A stretch of DNA of 38,183 nucleotides from Acidimicrobiales bacterium (GCA_015478655.1 JADMIJ010000038.1:1-38183), one strand, 5' to 3'; numbered from the stretch's first letter, positions 1 to 9,821 are shown. The notes: generated by a model from the sequence alone, not told the origin. Numbers and translations: made by a program.

Positions 1-2
1 AC

Positions 3-1334
3 GTCGGCTGTTCGATGGTCAGGCTTGGCTTCCGGTTCCCACCTGAACAGTTACTCGGCCGCAAGAAGGTCTACACAATCGTCGCAGCCATCATGATCGT
101 GGGTGCTCTTGCCTCAGCCGTCGCTCCCGGGTTCATCTGGTTGGTCATTGCTCGTTTCGTCCTGGGCCTCGGTATCGGCGGTGACTATCCGGTCTCGGCC
201 GTCCTCATGAGCGAGTACTCGAATCGAAAGGACCGAGGTCGATTGGTTGGCATGGTCTTCTCCATGCAGGCGCTGGGCCTGATCGTTGGTCCGCTGGTCG
301 GACTGGCGTTGTTGTCCTCGGGTATCAGCCACGCGTCGACCTGGCGGATCATGCTGGGTCTCGGTGCGATCCCTGCCGCCGGCGTCATCTACCTCCGATC
401 CAAGATGCCCGAGTCGCCGCGATTCAAGTCCCAGGTCCAAGGGAAGGCAGACCAAGTCAGCGAGGAGATCGCTACGTACTCCGATGGCGTTGTCGAAGTT
501 CCCCTCGGTGTAGCGCAAACGACACAGCGGCTCGGGCTTGGCGAGTTCCTCAGGAACCGCCGAATGCTCGTCCTGCTCCTCGGGACGGCAGGATCATGGT
601 TCCTCTTCGACTACGCCTACTACGGCAATACGCTCTCCCTGCCTGCGATTCTGAAAGAAGTAGACTCGACGGCGTCGTTGGAGACGAAGCTTCTGTGGAC
701 GCTCGGAATCTTCGTCGTCTTTGCCGTGCCCGGCTATCTGGTGGCCGTCATGACCATGGATCGCATCGGACATCGCCGGCTTCAATTCATCGGGTTTGGT
801 GTCATGGCGGCGGCCTTTCTCACGTTGGCCGCATTCGCGCACCTCACGACAATGGTCGTGCCATTCCTCGCCATCTTTGGGCTCAGCTACTTCTTCATCG
901 AGTTCGGGCCCAACATGACGACGTTCGTCCTACCCTCCGAGGTGTTCCCGGTCAGCATGCGAACCACAGGACACGGCATTGCGGCGGGGATCGGAAAGCT
1001 GGGTGCATTCGTCGGCGTCTTCTTGGTCCCCCAGCTACAGAAGCACGTCGGCCTCCGAGGCATGCTGACCATCGCTGGCGTAGCCGCAATCCTGGGGTTC
1101 GCTTTGACCATCGTCCTTCCCGAACCGGCTCACCGGACCCTCGAAGATATGGGCGATGAATTTGAATCGCAAAAGATCTCGGCTTCCACGACACCTCCGC
1201 TGCAGACCGTGAGAGGCATTGACCATGTTCAGAAGGAGTTGCCGTCGATGGCCCAGCAACTGGCTGACGCTCACGGGGATGTGCTGGGCGATAAGGCATC
1301 GGCTTCCCGAGAGCCGTTGACTGACGCCGTCTAG
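3..1334 (+). CDS. MFS transporter, PHS/sugar-porter type, 5'-incomplete
   Basis: A proton-coupled membrane transporter of the major facilitator superfamily. The frame is open to the left edge; the first ATG is at 15. Seen: the loop 2-3 motif GRKK near residue 20, a GIGGDYPVSAVLMSEY segment typical of phosphate:H+ symporter-like members, MPESPRF before the central loop, PSEVFPVSMRTTGHG in the second half, and a closing PEPAHRTLEDM like the family's PETKGRSLEEI. About ten hydrophobic segments can be counted. TM1 and TM2, which should precede GRKK, are absent: the residues before it (FRFPPEQLL) are not membrane-like, so the gene is cut, frameshifted or chimeric here. GC looks lower than in the genes to the right. 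The substrate cannot be told. It converges on the ABM gene at 1374. Confidence 0.75.
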   Translation, partial: VGCSMVRLGFRFPPEQLLGRKKVYTIVAAIMIVGALASAVAPGFIWLVIARFVLGLGIGGDYPVSAVLMSEYSNRKDRGRLVGMVFSMQALGLIVGPLVGLALLSSGISHASTWRIMLGLGAIPAAGVIYLRSKMPESPRFKSQVQGKADQVSEEIATYSDGVVEVPLGVAQTTQRLGLGEFLRNRRMLVLLLGTAGSWFLFDYAYYGNTLSLPAILKEVDSTASLETKLLWTLGIFVVFAVPGYLVAVMTMDRIGHRRLQFIGFGVMAAAFLTLAAFAHLTTMVVPFLAIFGLSYFFIEFGPNMTTFVLPSEVFPVSMRTTGHGIAAGIGKLGAFVGVFLVPQLQKHVGLRGMLTIAGVAAILGFALTIVLPEPAHRTLEDMGDEFESQKISASTTPPLQTVRGIDHVQKELPSMAQQLADAHGDVLGDKASASREPLTDAV

Positions 1335-1373
1335 CGCTGGGCACGGAGTCGCCGTCGCCCGAACGCTGGCGCT

Positions 1374-1730
1374 TCAGGCCTGTGGACGCTCCCAGCAGCT
1401 CACATGGGTGCACTCCCCGACCTGCACCGTGTACTCGAGGTAGAACTCATCGCGGCCCCGCTGTTGGGCGCGGCGGTGACGAGGGTCGTCTCTCCATGCC
1501 CAATGCGTTGCGGGCGAGTCGAACGTGACCAGCGAGACTCGTTCACCGTCTTCAGCGACGAAGGTCTTGAAATCGATGAAGCCCTGAGCCGCCCGAGCCG
1601 CTGCTTCCATGGCCCCGGCCACTTCGACATAGGCGTCCTCCGACTTGTCCCGCCGACGGGACCTGAACACGGTCACCACCTGGCCGGGGGCGAACGCGCC
1701 GCGTGGCGAGCCGTCCCCGGTGGCCTCCAT
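1374..1730 (-). CDS. ABM-domain (antibiotic biosynthesis monooxygenase-like) small protein
   Basis: A 118-residue protein that looks like one ferredoxin-like ABM domain, the fold of HmoA-type heme-degrading enzymes and small quinone monooxygenases. Seen: an initial strand VVTVFRSRRR, a helix with AMEAAARAAQGFIDFKTFVAEDGERVSLVTFDS, then WAWRDDPRHRRAQQRGRDEFYLEYTVQVGE, the usual order of strand, helix, strand and a W..P.H..AQ..GR motif. It is a single domain without signal peptide, so probably cytosolic. It starts 10 nt after the serA stop on the same strand and is probably cotranscribed with it, which does not tell its substrate. Family assignment is fairly secure; the reaction is unknown. Confidence 0.7.
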   Translation of the reverse strand: MEATGDGSPRGAFAPGQVVTVFRSRRRDKSEDAYVEVAGAMEAAARAAQGFIDFKTFVAEDGERVSLVTFDSPATHWAWRDDPRHRRAQQRGRDEFYLEYTVQVGECTHVSCWERPQA

Positions 1731-1740
1731 GGGTGCTGCC

Positions 1741-3306
1741 CTACGACTCGATGGTGTGCACGTCGCTGATCCCGGCAGCGGCTCGCAGGAGTTCGAGCGC
1801 CTGGTCGGGCACCGTCTGATCCGTCGACAGCACCATGAGTGCCGTGTGACCGGTGGCGGACGGTCCGACCGCCATCGAGGAGATGGACACCTCTGCCTCG
1901 CCCAGGATGGTTCCCACTACGCCGATCATGCCGGCGCGGTCGTCGTTGCGGACCACGATCATGTGGGGGGCGGGGGGCACCTCCACCGTGTGGTCGTCCA
2001 TCATCACCAACCGCGGTTCGGTGCGCGGCCCGGTGAGGGTCCCGGCCACGGAGTGGTCGCCACTGCGCAGCGTGATCAGGTTGACGAAGTCGTGCGCCGT
2101 CACCGTCGACGTCTCCCGCACCTCCAGGCCACGCTCGGCCGCCAGCTGGGGGGCATTGACGTAGGAAACCGGCTCGGCCGTTCCGGCCGCGAACAGGCCC
2201 TTGAGCACCGACAGGGTGAGGATGCCGGTGCCGGCACCGGCCAGTCCCCCTTGGTACTCGATCTCCAACGTGTCGGGCAGCCCGTCGTTCAGGCAGGAGA
2301 CGATCCGACCCAGCTGCTCGGCCAACCCCATGAAGGGCCTGACGGTCTCGGAGACGTCGGTGGCCGCCACGTTGACGGCGAAGGGCACGAAGTCGCCGTT
2401 GAGGGCCAGGATGACCTGCTCGGCGATCGTGACCCCGGCCTTGTCCTGGGCCTCGGTGGTCGAAGCGCCCAGATGGGGGGCCACCACCACCGAGGACAGC
2501 TCGAAGAGTGGGGACTCGGTGGTCGGCTCCTTGGCGAACACGTCGAGTCCGGCGCCCTGGACCTGCCCGGATCGGATGGCCTCGGCCAGCGCCTCCTCGT
2601 CCACGATGCCGCCGCGGGCGGTGTTGATGATGCGGAGCCCCGGCTTGGCTTTGGCCAGTAGCTCCTTGCCGATCAACCCGAGGGTCTCCGCGTTCTTCGG
2701 CAGGTGGACGGTCACGAAGTCGGACGCACCGATGAGCGTGTCGAGGTCCATGAGCTCGACACCCATGTGCCTGGCCCGGTCGGCCGACACGAACGGGTCG
2801 TAGGCCACGATCCGCATGCCGAAGGCCATCGCCCGCTGCGCCACCAGGGCCCCCACCCTGCCCAGCCCGACCACGCCGAGGGTCTTGCCGTGCAGCTCGA
2901 CGCCCTCCCACTTCGATCGCTCCCACTTGCCGGCCACCAGGGCGGCGTGGGCCTGCGGGATGTTGCGCGCCTGGGCCAACAACAGGGCCATGGCCTGCTC
3001 GGCGGCTGAGAGGATGTTCGACTGGGGCGCATTGACCACCATCACCCCGCGTTCGGTGGCCGCGGCGACGTCGACATTGTCGAGACCGATGCCGGCCCGG
3101 CCCACCACCACCAGCTCCGCGCCGGCGGCGAGCACCTCGGCGGTCACGGTGGTGGCGGAGCGGATGACTAGGGCCTGTGCACCGACGACCGCCGAGACCA
3201 GCTCAACGGGGGACAGCCCGAGTTGCACGTCGACCTCGTGGCCGGCCTCGGCCATCAGGTCCAGGCCCGGCTGGGCCAACTTCTCCGTGACGAGCACCCT
3301 ACCCAT
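1741..3306 (-). CDS. serA: D-3-phosphoglycerate dehydrogenase
   Basis: First step of serine synthesis: oxidises 3-phosphoglycerate to 3-phosphohydroxypyruvate with NAD+. The 521 residues match the long actinobacterial form (about 530 in mycobacteria). Order: substrate-binding half, NAD-binding Rossmann domain with GLGRVG near residue 147, NTARGGIVDE supplying the catalytic Arg, GLDVFAKEP with the Glu, and PHLGAST with the His; then an intervening (ASB-type) domain and a C-terminal ACT domain (HMIVVRNDDRAGMIGVVG), usually the site of serine feedback. The ATG at 3306 has a strong AGAAAGGA Shine-Dalgarno. It lies 64 nt downstream of the aminotransferase at 3371 and next to serC. Confidence 0.96.
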   Translation of the reverse strand: MGRVLVTEKLAQPGLDLMAEAGHEVDVQLGLSPVELVSAVVGAQALVIRSATTVTAEVLAAGAELVVVGRAGIGLDNVDVAAATERGVMVVNAPQSNILSAAEQAMALLLAQARNIPQAHAALVAGKWERSKWEGVELHGKTLGVVGLGRVGALVAQRAMAFGMRIVAYDPFVSADRARHMGVELMDLDTLIGASDFVTVHLPKNAETLGLIGKELLAKAKPGLRIINTARGGIVDEEALAEAIRSGQVQGAGLDVFAKEPTTESPLFELSSVVVAPHLGASTTEAQDKAGVTIAEQVILALNGDFVPFAVNVAATDVSETVRPFMGLAEQLGRIVSCLNDGLPDTLEIEYQGGLAGAGTGILTLSVLKGLFAAGTAEPVSYVNAPQLAAERGLEVRETSTVTAHDFVNLITLRSGDHSVAGTLTGPRTEPRLVMMDDHTVEVPPAPHMIVVRNDDRAGMIGVVGTILGEAEVSISSMAVGPSATGHTALMVLSTDQTVPDQALELLRAAAGISDVHTIES

Positions 3307-3370
3307 GGCGTTCCTTTCTATTGCAGGTCAGAGAATCGAGGCATCCGGGCGCCGACCGGCACCGCCTGGA

Positions 3371-4576
3371 TCACGAAGCGTCGCTGAACAGCTTGGCCAG
3401 GCGGGACACACCTTCGACCAGGTCGTCGTCGCCCAGCGCGTAGGACATCCGGAAGTAGCCCGGCGAGCCGAACGCCTCGCCGGGCACGACCGCCACCTTC
3501 GCCTCGTCGATGGCGACCTCCGCCAGCTCGCTGCTCGAGGTCGACCTGCGGCCGCGAACCTCGCGTCCCAGGAGACCTTTTACCGACGGGAAGGCGTAGA
3601 ACGCACCTTCGGGCAGGATGCAGGTGATCCCCTCGATCTCATTGAGCATGGTGTGGATGGTCAGGCGTCGCCGGTCGAAGGCGCGCCGCATCTCGGCCAC
3701 GGCCGTCAGGTCTCCCGACACGGCAGCCAGCGCCGCAAACTGCGACACGTTGGCCACGTTGGAGGTCTCCTGCGACTGCAGGTTGGCGGCCGCCGTCACC
3801 ACGTCGGTGGGCCCGATCATCCACCCGACCCGCCACCCGGTCATGGCGTAGGTCTTGGCCACGCCGTTGACGACCACGCAGTGGTCGGCCAGGTCGGGCA
3901 CCACCACCGGCATGGAGTGGTGCTCAGCCTCCCCGTACACCAGGTGCTCGTAGATCTCGTCGGTGAGCACCCACAGGCCGTGCTCCACGGCCCACCGGCC
4001 GATGGCCTCGATCTCGTGCCGGGGATAGACGGCACCTGTGGGGTTGGACGGCGAGACGAACAGCAACACCTTGGTGCGAGGCGTCCGGGCCGACTCGAGC
4101 TGCTCGAGGGAAACCCGGAAGCCGCTCGTCTCGTCCGTCGAGATCACCACCGGAACCCCCCCCGCCAGGGCGATGACCTCGGGATAGGTGGTCCAGTAGG
4201 GAGCGGGCACGAGGACCTCGTCGCCGGGGTCGCAGAGGGTGGCGAAGGAGTTGGCGATGGCCTGCTTGCCGCCGTTGGTCACGAGGACCTGCGAAGCGGC
4301 CACCTCGAGCCCGGAGTCCCGTCTGGTCTTGGCGGCCAGGGCCTCACGCAACTCGGGCAGGCCGGCGGTCGGGGTGTACTTGTGGGATCTCGGATCGCGG
4401 CAGGCCACCTCGGCTGCGGCCACGATGTGCTCGGGCGTGGCGAAATCGGGTTCGCCGGCGCCGAATCCGATGACGCTCTCACCTTGGGCCCTCAGCTGCC
4501 TGACCTTGGCGTCGACGGCCAGGGTGGCCGACGGGGAAACGGCGGCGATACGGGTCGATATCCGTTGCCCGGTCAT
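3371..4576 (-). CDS. Pyridoxal phosphate aminotransferase, aspartate aminotransferase type
   Basis: Class I/II fold-type I aminotransferase, most like actinobacterial and thermophilic aspartate (AspC/Ib) enzymes that interconvert aspartate and oxaloacetate with glutamate/2-oxoglutarate. Seen: GAGEPDF near the start, [45 protein letters not shown], and the PLP lysine in [16 protein letters not shown]; the C-terminal FRMSYA holds the carboxylate-binding Arg. I start at the ATG at 4576 ([24 protein letters not shown]), as family members do; the frame is open to 4651 but the extra residues are not conserved. It probably forms one transcript with serA and diverges from serC, from which 65 nt separate it. 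A role in serine-linked transamination is possible, but specificity is inferred. Confidence 0.9.
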   Translation of the reverse strand: MTGQRISTRIAAVSPSATLAVDAKVRQLRAQGESVIGFGAGEPDFATPEHIVAAAEVACRDPRSHKYTPTAGLPELREALAAKTRRDSGLEVAASQVLVTNGGKQAIANSFATLCDPGDEVLVPAPYWTTYPEVIALAGGVPVVISTDETSGFRVSLEQLESARTPRTKVLLFVSPSNPTGAVYPRHEIEAIGRWAVEHGLWVLTDEIYEHLVYGEAEHHSMPVVVPDLADHCVVVNGVAKTYAMTGWRVGWMIGPTDVVTAAANLQSQETSNVANVSQFAALAAVSGDLTAVAEMRRAFDRRRLTIHTMLNEIEGITCILPEGAFYAFPSVKGLLGREVRGRRSTSSSELAEVAIDEAKVAVVPGEAFGSPGYFRMSYALGDDDLVEGVSRLAKLFSDAS

Positions 4577-4641
4577 GGCCTGGCACCGGGCGGGGAGGTC
4601 CGGCAGGCGCTGCCGTTTTCTGTCCAATGGGCCATGGTGCC

Positions 4642-5799
4642 ATGATTCCATACGTGACCGAGACCCCCGACATCACCATCCCCTCCAACCTGCTTCCGGG
4701 TGACGGACGGTTCGGCTCCGGTCCGTCGAAGGTCCGGCCCGCCGCCGTCGAAGCCCTGGCCGCGGCGGCTGGGGGCTATCTCGGGACCAGCCACCGCCAG
4801 AAGACGGTCAAGTCCGTGGTGGGCAGCCTCCGGGCCGGGCTGCGACAGCTCTTCTCGCTGCCAGACGGGTACGAGGTGGCTCTGGGGAACGGGGGCACCA
4901 CGTGTTTTTGGGACGCCGCCACCTTCGGGCTGATCGACCGCCGGAGCCAGCATCTGACCTTCGGCGAGTTCTCGTCCAAGTTCGCGTCAGCGGCCGCCGA
5001 GGCGCCACATCTGGGCCATCCCGAGATCCTGGCCTCCGAGGTCGGGACCCACCCGGATCCGGTGGCCCGGGAGGACATCGACCTCTATGCCCTCACCCAC
5101 AACGAGACGTCCACCGGGGTGATGATGCCGATCGTCCGCCCGGACGGTGCCCTGGCGCCCACCGAGGGAGGTGGCCTGGTGGCGGTCGACGCCACGTCGG
5201 GCGCCGGCGGCCTGAGGGTGGATCCGGCCCAGTTCGATGCCTACTACTTCGCCCCCCAGAAGTGCTTCGGCTCGGATGGCGGGCTGTGGGTGGCGCTGCT
5301 GTCCCCGGCGGCCCAGGACCGCATCCGGGCCATCTCCGCCACCAAGCGCTGGGTGCCGGCCTCGTTGGACCTGAGCATCGCCCTCGACAACTCCAAGCTC
5401 GACCAGACCTACAACACGCCGGCCCTGGCCACCATCTTCCTCTTCGAGGACCAGGTTGCCTGGTTCAACGACCACGGCGGCATGGACTTCTCGGCCGGCC
5501 GGTGCGACACGTCCTCCGAGACCCTGTACACCTGGGCCGACAATTCAGACTTTGCCACGCCCTTCGTGACCAGGGAGCAGGACCGTAGCCACGTGGTGGG
5601 TACGGTCGACCTGGTCGACTCGGTCGATGCCGCCGTGGTGGCCGCCATCCTCCGGGCCAACGGGATCGTGGACACCGAGCCATACCGCAAGCTGGGCCGC
5701 AACCAGTTGCGCATCGCCATGTTCCCCTCGGTAGACCCCGACGACGTGGCGTCACTCTGCGCCTGCATCAACTATGTGGTGGGGGCGATCGCCGGCTGA
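4642..5799 (+). CDS. serC: Phosphoserine aminotransferase, actinobacterial type
   Basis: Second step of serine synthesis: transfers an amino group from glutamate to 3-phosphohydroxypyruvate. The sequence follows mycobacterial SerC closely: [22 protein letters not shown] at the N-terminus, [50 protein letters not shown], the PLP lysine in [16 protein letters not shown], and [25 protein letters not shown] near the end. Starts at 4627, 4642 or the GTG at 4654 are all in frame without a good Shine-Dalgarno; I chose 4642. It is divergent from the aminotransferase/serA pair, so the first two dedicated serine-pathway enzymes sit side by side; serB is not in the window. Confidence 0.95.
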   Translation: MIPYVTETPDITIPSNLLPGDGRFGSGPSKVRPAAVEALAAAAGGYLGTSHRQKTVKSVVGSLRAGLRQLFSLPDGYEVALGNGGTTCFWDAATFGLIDRRSQHLTFGEFSSKFASAAAEAPHLGHPEILASEVGTHPDPVAREDIDLYALTHNETSTGVMMPIVRPDGALAPTEGGGLVAVDATSGAGGLRVDPAQFDAYYFAPQKCFGSDGGLWVALLSPAAQDRIRAISATKRWVPASLDLSIALDNSKLDQTYNTPALATIFLFEDQVAWFNDHGGMDFSAGRCDTSSETLYTWADNSDFATPFVTREQDRSHVVGTVDLVDSVDAAVVAAILRANGIVDTEPYRKLGRNQLRIAMFPSVDPDDVASLCACINYVVGAIAG

Positions 5800-5869
5800 T
5801 CGCCCGCCGGTCCGGCGAAATGAGATCGGGGGGTGCGTCAGTGAGTCACCGCGCCCTCGTGGTCAGGCG

Positions 5870-6052
5870 TCAGGACGCTCCTTGCCAGTCGAGGGACCGT
5901 TCCGACCATTCCCAGTGACACCGACGGCACTGCAGCATCACGCTCTGCTCGACGATGGCGGAGCCGGTCGATTCGGTCCCGCGGACGATCAATCGGGGTG
6001 CATCCACAGAACCGCAGTCGGGGCACGTCGGATCAGTGCTTGTGCGTTCCAT
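5870..6052 (-). CDS. Small zinc-ribbon protein, function unknown
   Basis: A 60-residue protein with two CxxC pairs, CPDCGS near residue 10 and CRRCHWEW near residue 43, which should bind one zinc ion as a zinc ribbon. Between the pairs lies a short polar stretch (RLIVRGTESTGSAIVEQSVMLQ). I start at the ATG at 6052, which has a GAGG Shine-Dalgarno 8 nt upstream; the frame is open to 6118 but the added residues look non-coding. It follows ilvC on the same strand by about 150 nt, with a possible hairpin between. I do not recognise a named family. Nucleic-acid or protein binding are both possible. Confidence 0.55.
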   Translation of the reverse strand: MERTSTDPTCPDCGSVDAPRLIVRGTESTGSAIVEQSVMLQCRRCHWEWSERSLDWQGAS

Positions 6053-6135
6053 TTTGCCGACCTCTGAACGGATTGGCTGGGAGCCGCCAGGCCATCGGAG
6101 CCGCCTTGGTTTCGGCACTGTAACGCGCGGGAGCC

Positions 6136-6155
6136 CGAATCCGCCAATGGATTCG
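6136..6155 (-). terminator. Hairpin downstream of ilvC, possible terminator
   Basis: A 7-bp inverted repeat, CGAATCC and GGATTCG, around a 6-nt loop, 45 nt past the ilvC stop. No T-run follows, so it may be a U-less terminator, an mRNA-end stabiliser, or chance. Confidence 0.3.
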
Positions 6156-6199
6156 ACCGCCGAAGCCGGCCTTCCTCGGCGCGGTCAGTGCCCACCGGG

Positions 6200-7225
6200 T
6201 CAGCCGCCGGAGATTTCCTGGATCTTCTGCCTCCCGGCGGTCACGAACGGCATCATGTCGCGGAGTTGCGCACCCACCTTCTCGATGGGGTGGTCGAGCC
6301 CGGCCTGACGCAGCGCCTTGAAGTTCGGGCGGCCGTTGGCGTTCTCCGCCACCCACTCCTTGGCGAAGGTGCCGTCCTGGATCTCCCCCAGGATTCGGCC
6401 CATCTCGTCACGAACGGCCTCGTTGATGACCCGGGGGCCCCGGGTGAGATCGCCGTACTCAGCGGTGTCCGAGATGGAGAACCGCATGCCGCCGATCCCC
6501 TGCTCGTACATGAGGTCGACGATCAGCTTGAGCTCGTGCAGGCACTCGAAATAGGCCGACTCGGGCTGATAGCCGGCCCCGACCAGGGTCTCGTACCCCG
6601 CCTGCACCAGTGCGGTGAGCCCACCACAGAGCACCACCTGCTCGCCGAACAGGTCGGTCTCCGTCTCCTCGGCAAACGTGGTGTCGAGGACGCCGGCACG
6701 GGTGGCGCCGATGGCATGGGCATAGGACAGCGCCAGATCGTGGGCCTTGCCCGACGGATCGGCCGAGACCGCCACCAGTGACGGCACCCCTCCCCCTTCG
6801 GTGTAGGTACGGCGGACCAGATGGCCCGGTCCTTTTGGGGCCACCATGGCCACGTCGACCTCGGCCGGCGGGGTGATCAGACCGAACCGGATGTTGAAGC
6901 CATGGGCAAAGAAGATGGCATCGCCGGCCTTGAGATGGGGGGCGATCTCCGCCTCGTAGACGGCGGCCTGTTCGGTGTCCGGCAACAGGATCATGATCAC
7001 ATCGGCCTCGGCGGATGCGTCGGCCACCGAGAGCACCCTCAGCCCCGCCTCTTCCGCCTTCTGCCTGGACGACGATCCGTCCCGAAGGCCCACCCGCACG
7101 TCGACACCGCTCTCCGACAGGTTGAGAGCGTGGGCGTGGCCCTGTGAGCCGTAGCCGATGACGGCCACCTTGCGGTTCCCGATGAGGCTCGCGTCCGCAT
7201 CCTTCTCGTAGTACAGCGTGGCCAT
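6200..7225 (-). CDS. ilvC: Ketol-acid reductoisomerase, class I
   Basis: Second step of valine/isoleucine synthesis: Mg2+-dependent alkyl migration and NADPH reduction of acetolactate or acetohydroxybutyrate. About 341 residues, the class I length. Seen: [19 protein letters not shown], the nucleotide-binding motif [13 protein letters not shown], a GLRDGSSSR segment fitting [19 protein letters not shown], metal-binding acids in [14 protein letters not shown], and [14 protein letters not shown] with later metal and substrate contacts. I start at the ATG at 7225, 5 nt after the ilvH stop, with AGAAGGCAGG upstream; a TTG at 7234 overlapping the ilvH stop is also in frame. Last gene of the ilvBHC transcript. 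Confidence 0.97.
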   Translation of the reverse strand: MATLYYEKDADASLIGNRKVAVIGYGSQGHAHALNLSESGVDVRVGLRDGSSSRQKAEEAGLRVLSVADASAEADVIMILLPDTEQAAVYEAEIAPHLKAGDAIFFAHGFNIRFGLITPPAEVDVAMVAPKGPGHLVRRTYTEGGGVPSLVAVSADPSGKAHDLALSYAHAIGATRAGVLDTTFAEETETDLFGEQVVLCGGLTALVQAGYETLVGAGYQPESAYFECLHELKLIVDLMYEQGIGGMRFSISDTAEYGDLTRGPRVINEAVRDEMGRILGEIQDGTFAKEWVAENANGRPNFKALRQAGLDHPIEKVGAQLRDMMPFVTAGRQKIQEISGG

Positions 7226-7230
7226 TGTGA

Positions 7231-7800
7231 TCAACCTGCCTTCTCTGTGGTGAGCGCCACCGGGGACTCCGGACGGGGCGGTGCCAAGTGCTCACCGGAC
7301 CGGTCCAGCATAGGCAATGCCACCCGGCCCGATCGCTGCATCTCCACGATCCCGTAGGCCCGGATGAGATCCTCGAAATCGTCCAGCTTGGTGGGGGCTC
7401 CGGCCAGCATCACCGTGAGCCGGTCGGGCCCGACGTCCACGATCTTCCCCTCGAACACCCCCACCAGTTGGATGACCTGGCCCCTGGTGTCGGCTGCAGC
7501 CTCCACGGTGGCCAACAGCAGCTCCCGCTCCCGCGATCGCTCCGGGTCCAGCTCGGTGATCGAAACCACGGGAATCAGCTTGTCGAGTTGTTTGATGATC
7601 TGCTCCAGCGGGGAGGACTCCACGTCCACGACGATGGTGATCCTGCTGAAGCGCTCATTGTCGGACGGCGCCACGGCCAGGCTGAAGATGTTGTAGCCGC
7701 GGCGGGAGAACAGCCCCGCCACCCGGGCCAGCACCCCCGACTTGTTCTCCACCAGCACCGTGAGGGTGTGGTGGCGCTTGTCGGTGCCGTAGACGCTCAT
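7231..7800 (-). CDS. ilvH: Acetolactate synthase small (regulatory) subunit
   Basis: Regulatory subunit of acetohydroxyacid synthase; it raises catalytic-subunit activity and confers feedback inhibition by valine or related amino acids. The 189 residues hold an N-terminal ACT domain ([28 protein letters not shown]) and a C-terminal ALS_ss domain ([20 protein letters not shown]...[18 protein letters not shown]). Its ATG overlaps the ilvB stop in an ATGA, so the two subunits are probably translated in a coupled way. Also called ilvN in actinobacteria. Confidence 0.96.
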   Translation of the reverse strand: MSVYGTDKRHHTLTVLVENKSGVLARVAGLFSRRGYNIFSLAVAPSDNERFSRITIVVDVESSPLEQIIKQLDKLIPVVSITELDPERSRERELLLATVEAAADTRGQVIQLVGVFEGKIVDVGPDRLTVMLAGAPTKLDDFEDLIRAYGIVEMQRSGRVALPMLDRSGEHLAPPRPESPVALTTEKAG

Positions 7801-9620
7801 CTGCCGTCTCCTTCGGTCAGCGACGGGTCGACGATGATGTCGTCGTTGGACGCGCCGGCGGCCACCATCGGGAACACCTTCTCGAAGGCATCGGTGCGAA
7901 AGTCGATCACCACCGGGCGGTCGTCGATGTCATTGGCCTTGTCGATGGCCGACGCCACCTCCTCGGTGGAATCGACGCGGATGCCCACGCATCCCATGGC
8001 CTCGGCCCAACCCACGTAGTCAGGCAGATCCGGCGACAGGTAGACCTCGGAGTAGCGCTCTTCGTAGAACATCTCCTGCCACTGGCGAACCATCCCCAGG
8101 TAGGCATTGTTGAGAATGGCGATCTTCACCGGGATGCGCTCCGAGCTGGCGGTCACCAATTCCTGGGCCGTCATCTGGAAGCAGCCGTCTCCGTCCACCG
8201 CCCACACCATCTTGTCGGGCCGGCCCACCTTGGCCCCGATGGCCGCCGGCACCGCGAATCCCATCGTGCCGAGGCCTCCCGAGTTGACCCAGGTGTACGG
8301 GTAGTCGAACTGCCACCACTGGGAGGCGAACATCTGATGCTGGCCCACCCCCGAGGCCACGATGGTGTCGTCAGGAGTGGCATCCCGCAGCGCCTCCAGC
8401 ACGAACTGGGGCTTGAGGGCCCCCGAACCGGGCTGTTGGTCATAGACCAGCGGGAACCGCCCCTGCCACTGGCTGAGCTGGGCGCGCCAGGGGATGAGCC
8501 GTTCGCGGGGGTGCGACGCGGCCACCGAGCCTGCCGTCGCCGGTGCGCCGGACACGGCGTCGGAGGGCGCCCCTCCCGAGCCGCCGCGGGTGGCATCCGA
8601 ATGGGGCAGCCCGAGGTCGGCCAGCGCCACCAACATCTCGTCGATCACCAGGCGGCAGTCGCCGGCGATGGCGACGTCGGCGTGTCGCACCTTGTGGAGC
8701 TCGGCGGGATCGATGTCGACGTGGATGATCTTGGCCTCGGGAGCGAACGCGTCTATCCGTCCGGTCACCCGGTCATCGAAGCGGCTACCCAGCGCGATCA
8801 ACAGATCCGAGCGCTGCATGGCTGTCACCGCGGTGTAGTTGCCGTGCATGCCCGGCATCCCCAGGCACAGCGGATGCGAGTCGGGAAAGCAGCCCCGGGC
8901 CATCAGGGTGGTGACCACCGGGATGCCCGTCCGCTCCGCCAGCTCTCGCAAGGCCTCGGCGCCGCGGGCCTTGAGGATGCCGCCGCCCGCGTAGATCACC
9001 GGCCGCTCGGCGGCCAGCAACATCTCGACGGCCTGGCGCACCAGCACCGGATCACCCTCAGTCAGCGGGTGGTAGCCGGGGAGATCGAGATCGGACGGCC
9101 CGGGGTGGTACCACTCCATGGGTTTGATGGCCACGTCCTTGGGCACGTCGATCAGCACCGGGCCGGGACGGCCGGTGGTGGCCACGTGAAACGCCTCGGC
9201 CACCACCCGGGGGATGTCGGCTCCGTCCGTGATCAGCCAGTTGTGCTTGGTGATCCCCATGGTGATGCCGGTGATGTCACTCTCCTGGAAGGCGTCGGTG
9301 CCGATGGCCGAGGTGGCGACCTGGCCGGTCACCACCACCAGCGGGATCGAGTCCATGTAGGCGTCGGCCAGCGGCGTGACGATGTTGGTGGCTCCGGGTC
9401 CGCTGGTGACCATGGCCACCCCGGGCCGGCCGGTGACCTGGGCGTAGCCCTCGGCCATGTGGCCGGCGCCCTGCTCGTGGCGCACCAGGATGTGCCGGAT
9501 CGACGAGTCGATGATCGGGTCGTAGACAGGCAGGATGGCACCGCCGGGGAGGCCGAACATGACCTCCACCTGCTGCATCTCCAAGCTCTTGATCAGCGCT
9601 TGTGCTCCTGTGAGTTCCAT
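7797..9620 (-). CDS. ilvB: Acetolactate synthase large (catalytic) subunit
   Basis: First common step of branched-chain amino acid synthesis: condenses two pyruvates, or pyruvate and 2-oxobutyrate, using thiamine diphosphate and FAD. Seen: [27 protein letters not shown], catalytic Glu in [22 protein letters not shown], an FAD-type middle domain, and the ThDP motif running from GDGCFQMT to ILNN. I start at the ATG at 9620, with a strong AAGGAG 6 nt upstream; the in-frame extension to 9740 runs through the attenuator hairpins and is not coding. A Gly/Ala/Ser-rich stretch of about 30 residues (about 8512-8607) interrupts the linker before the C-terminal domain. Expression is probably controlled by the leader at 9702-9812. 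Confidence 0.97.
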   Translation of the reverse strand: MELTGAQALIKSLEMQQVEVMFGLPGGAILPVYDPIIDSSIRHILVRHEQGAGHMAEGYAQVTGRPGVAMVTSGPGATNIVTPLADAYMDSIPLVVVTGQVATSAIGTDAFQESDITGITMGITKHNWLITDGADIPRVVAEAFHVATTGRPGPVLIDVPKDVAIKPMEWYHPGPSDLDLPGYHPLTEGDPVLVRQAVEMLLAAERPVIYAGGGILKARGAEALRELAERTGIPVVTTLMARGCFPDSHPLCLGMPGMHGNYTAVTAMQRSDLLIALGSRFDDRVTGRIDAFAPEAKIIHVDIDPAELHKVRHADVAIAGDCRLVIDEMLVALADLGLPHSDATRGGSGGAPSDAVSGAPATAGSVAASHPRERLIPWRAQLSQWQGRFPLVYDQQPGSGALKPQFVLEALRDATPDDTIVASGVGQHQMFASQWWQFDYPYTWVNSGGLGTMGFAVPAAIGAKVGRPDKMVWAVDGDGCFQMTAQELVTASSERIPVKIAILNNAYLGMVRQWQEMFYEERYSEVYLSPDLPDYVGWAEAMGCVGIRVDSTEEVASAIDKANDIDDRPVVIDFRTDAFEKVFPMVAAGASNDDIIVDPSLTEGDGR

Positions 9621-9701
9621 CGGGTGCTCCTTGTCGGCGATGGCCGGTTGTCGGTTGGTGGGTGACCCGGATCTCGGGGCCGGTGGCCTGTGGCGGGACA
9701 T

Positions 9702-9727
9702 GAAAACGACCTCCCGTTCGGGAGGTC
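9702..9727 (-). terminator. ilvB leader: Intrinsic terminator of the ilvB attenuator
   Basis: On the minus strand the arms GACCTCCC and GGGAGGTC pair around GAAC and are followed by GTTTTC: a compact GC-rich hairpin with a short T-run. It lies between the leader peptide and ilvB, 81 nt upstream of the ilvB start, so it would stop transcription before the structural genes unless disrupted. Confidence 0.8.
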
Positions 9728-9732
9728 GGAAA

Positions 9733-9762
9733 GCGCACACGGCAAGAAGGCGTCGTGTGCGC
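9733..9762 (-). promoter_or_regulatory. ilvB leader: First hairpin of the ilvB attenuator
   Basis: The 9-nt arms GCGCACACG and CGTGTGCGC pair perfectly around a 12-nt loop. The hairpin begins at the last base of the leader peptide stop codon, so a ribosome stalled on the upstream Ile/Leu/Val codons would cover its 5' arm. Its loop contains CCTTCT, which can pair (with G-U wobbles) with GGGAGG in the 3' arm of the terminator, a possible antiterminator. The alternative pairing is inference. Confidence 0.65.
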
Positions 9763-9812
9763 TACGAAACGAGTACCAGGGCGATCTGAAGGTACGGCGG
9801 GCTCACGTGCAT
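9762..9812 (-). CDS. ilvB leader peptide (branched-chain amino acid attenuation)
   Basis: A 16-codon ORF reading MHVSPPYLQIALVLVS then TAG. Codons 10-15 are Ile-Ala-Leu-Val-Leu-Val, so translation would slow when the three branched-chain amino acids or their charged tRNAs are scarce. The stop codon abuts a strong hairpin and then a terminator, in the order expected of ribosome-mediated attenuation. ATG at 9812 has GGGGA only 2-3 nt upstream; the in-frame GTG at 9806 has better spacing (8 nt). Alternatively the message is leaderless, since CAGACT lies 9 nt before the ATG. Leader peptides upstream of ilvB are known in Corynebacterium and other actinobacteria; this sequence was read directly, its role is inferred. 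Confidence 0.78.
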   Translation of the reverse strand: MHVSPPYLQIALVLVS

Positions 9813-9821
9813 GGTCCCCAC

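Noticed and set aside
3318-3344. Eight-codon ORF (MPRFSDLQ) just before the serA Shine-Dalgarno, as a possible leader
   Set aside because: Only one Ser codon, and no hairpin or terminator follows; too little to call an attenuator.
2816-4645. A 609-residue plus-strand open frame opposite serA and the aminotransferase
   Set aside because: It is antisense to two clear enzyme genes, is biased in composition (His, Gly, Arg, Gln) and matches no family; high-GC shadow frame.
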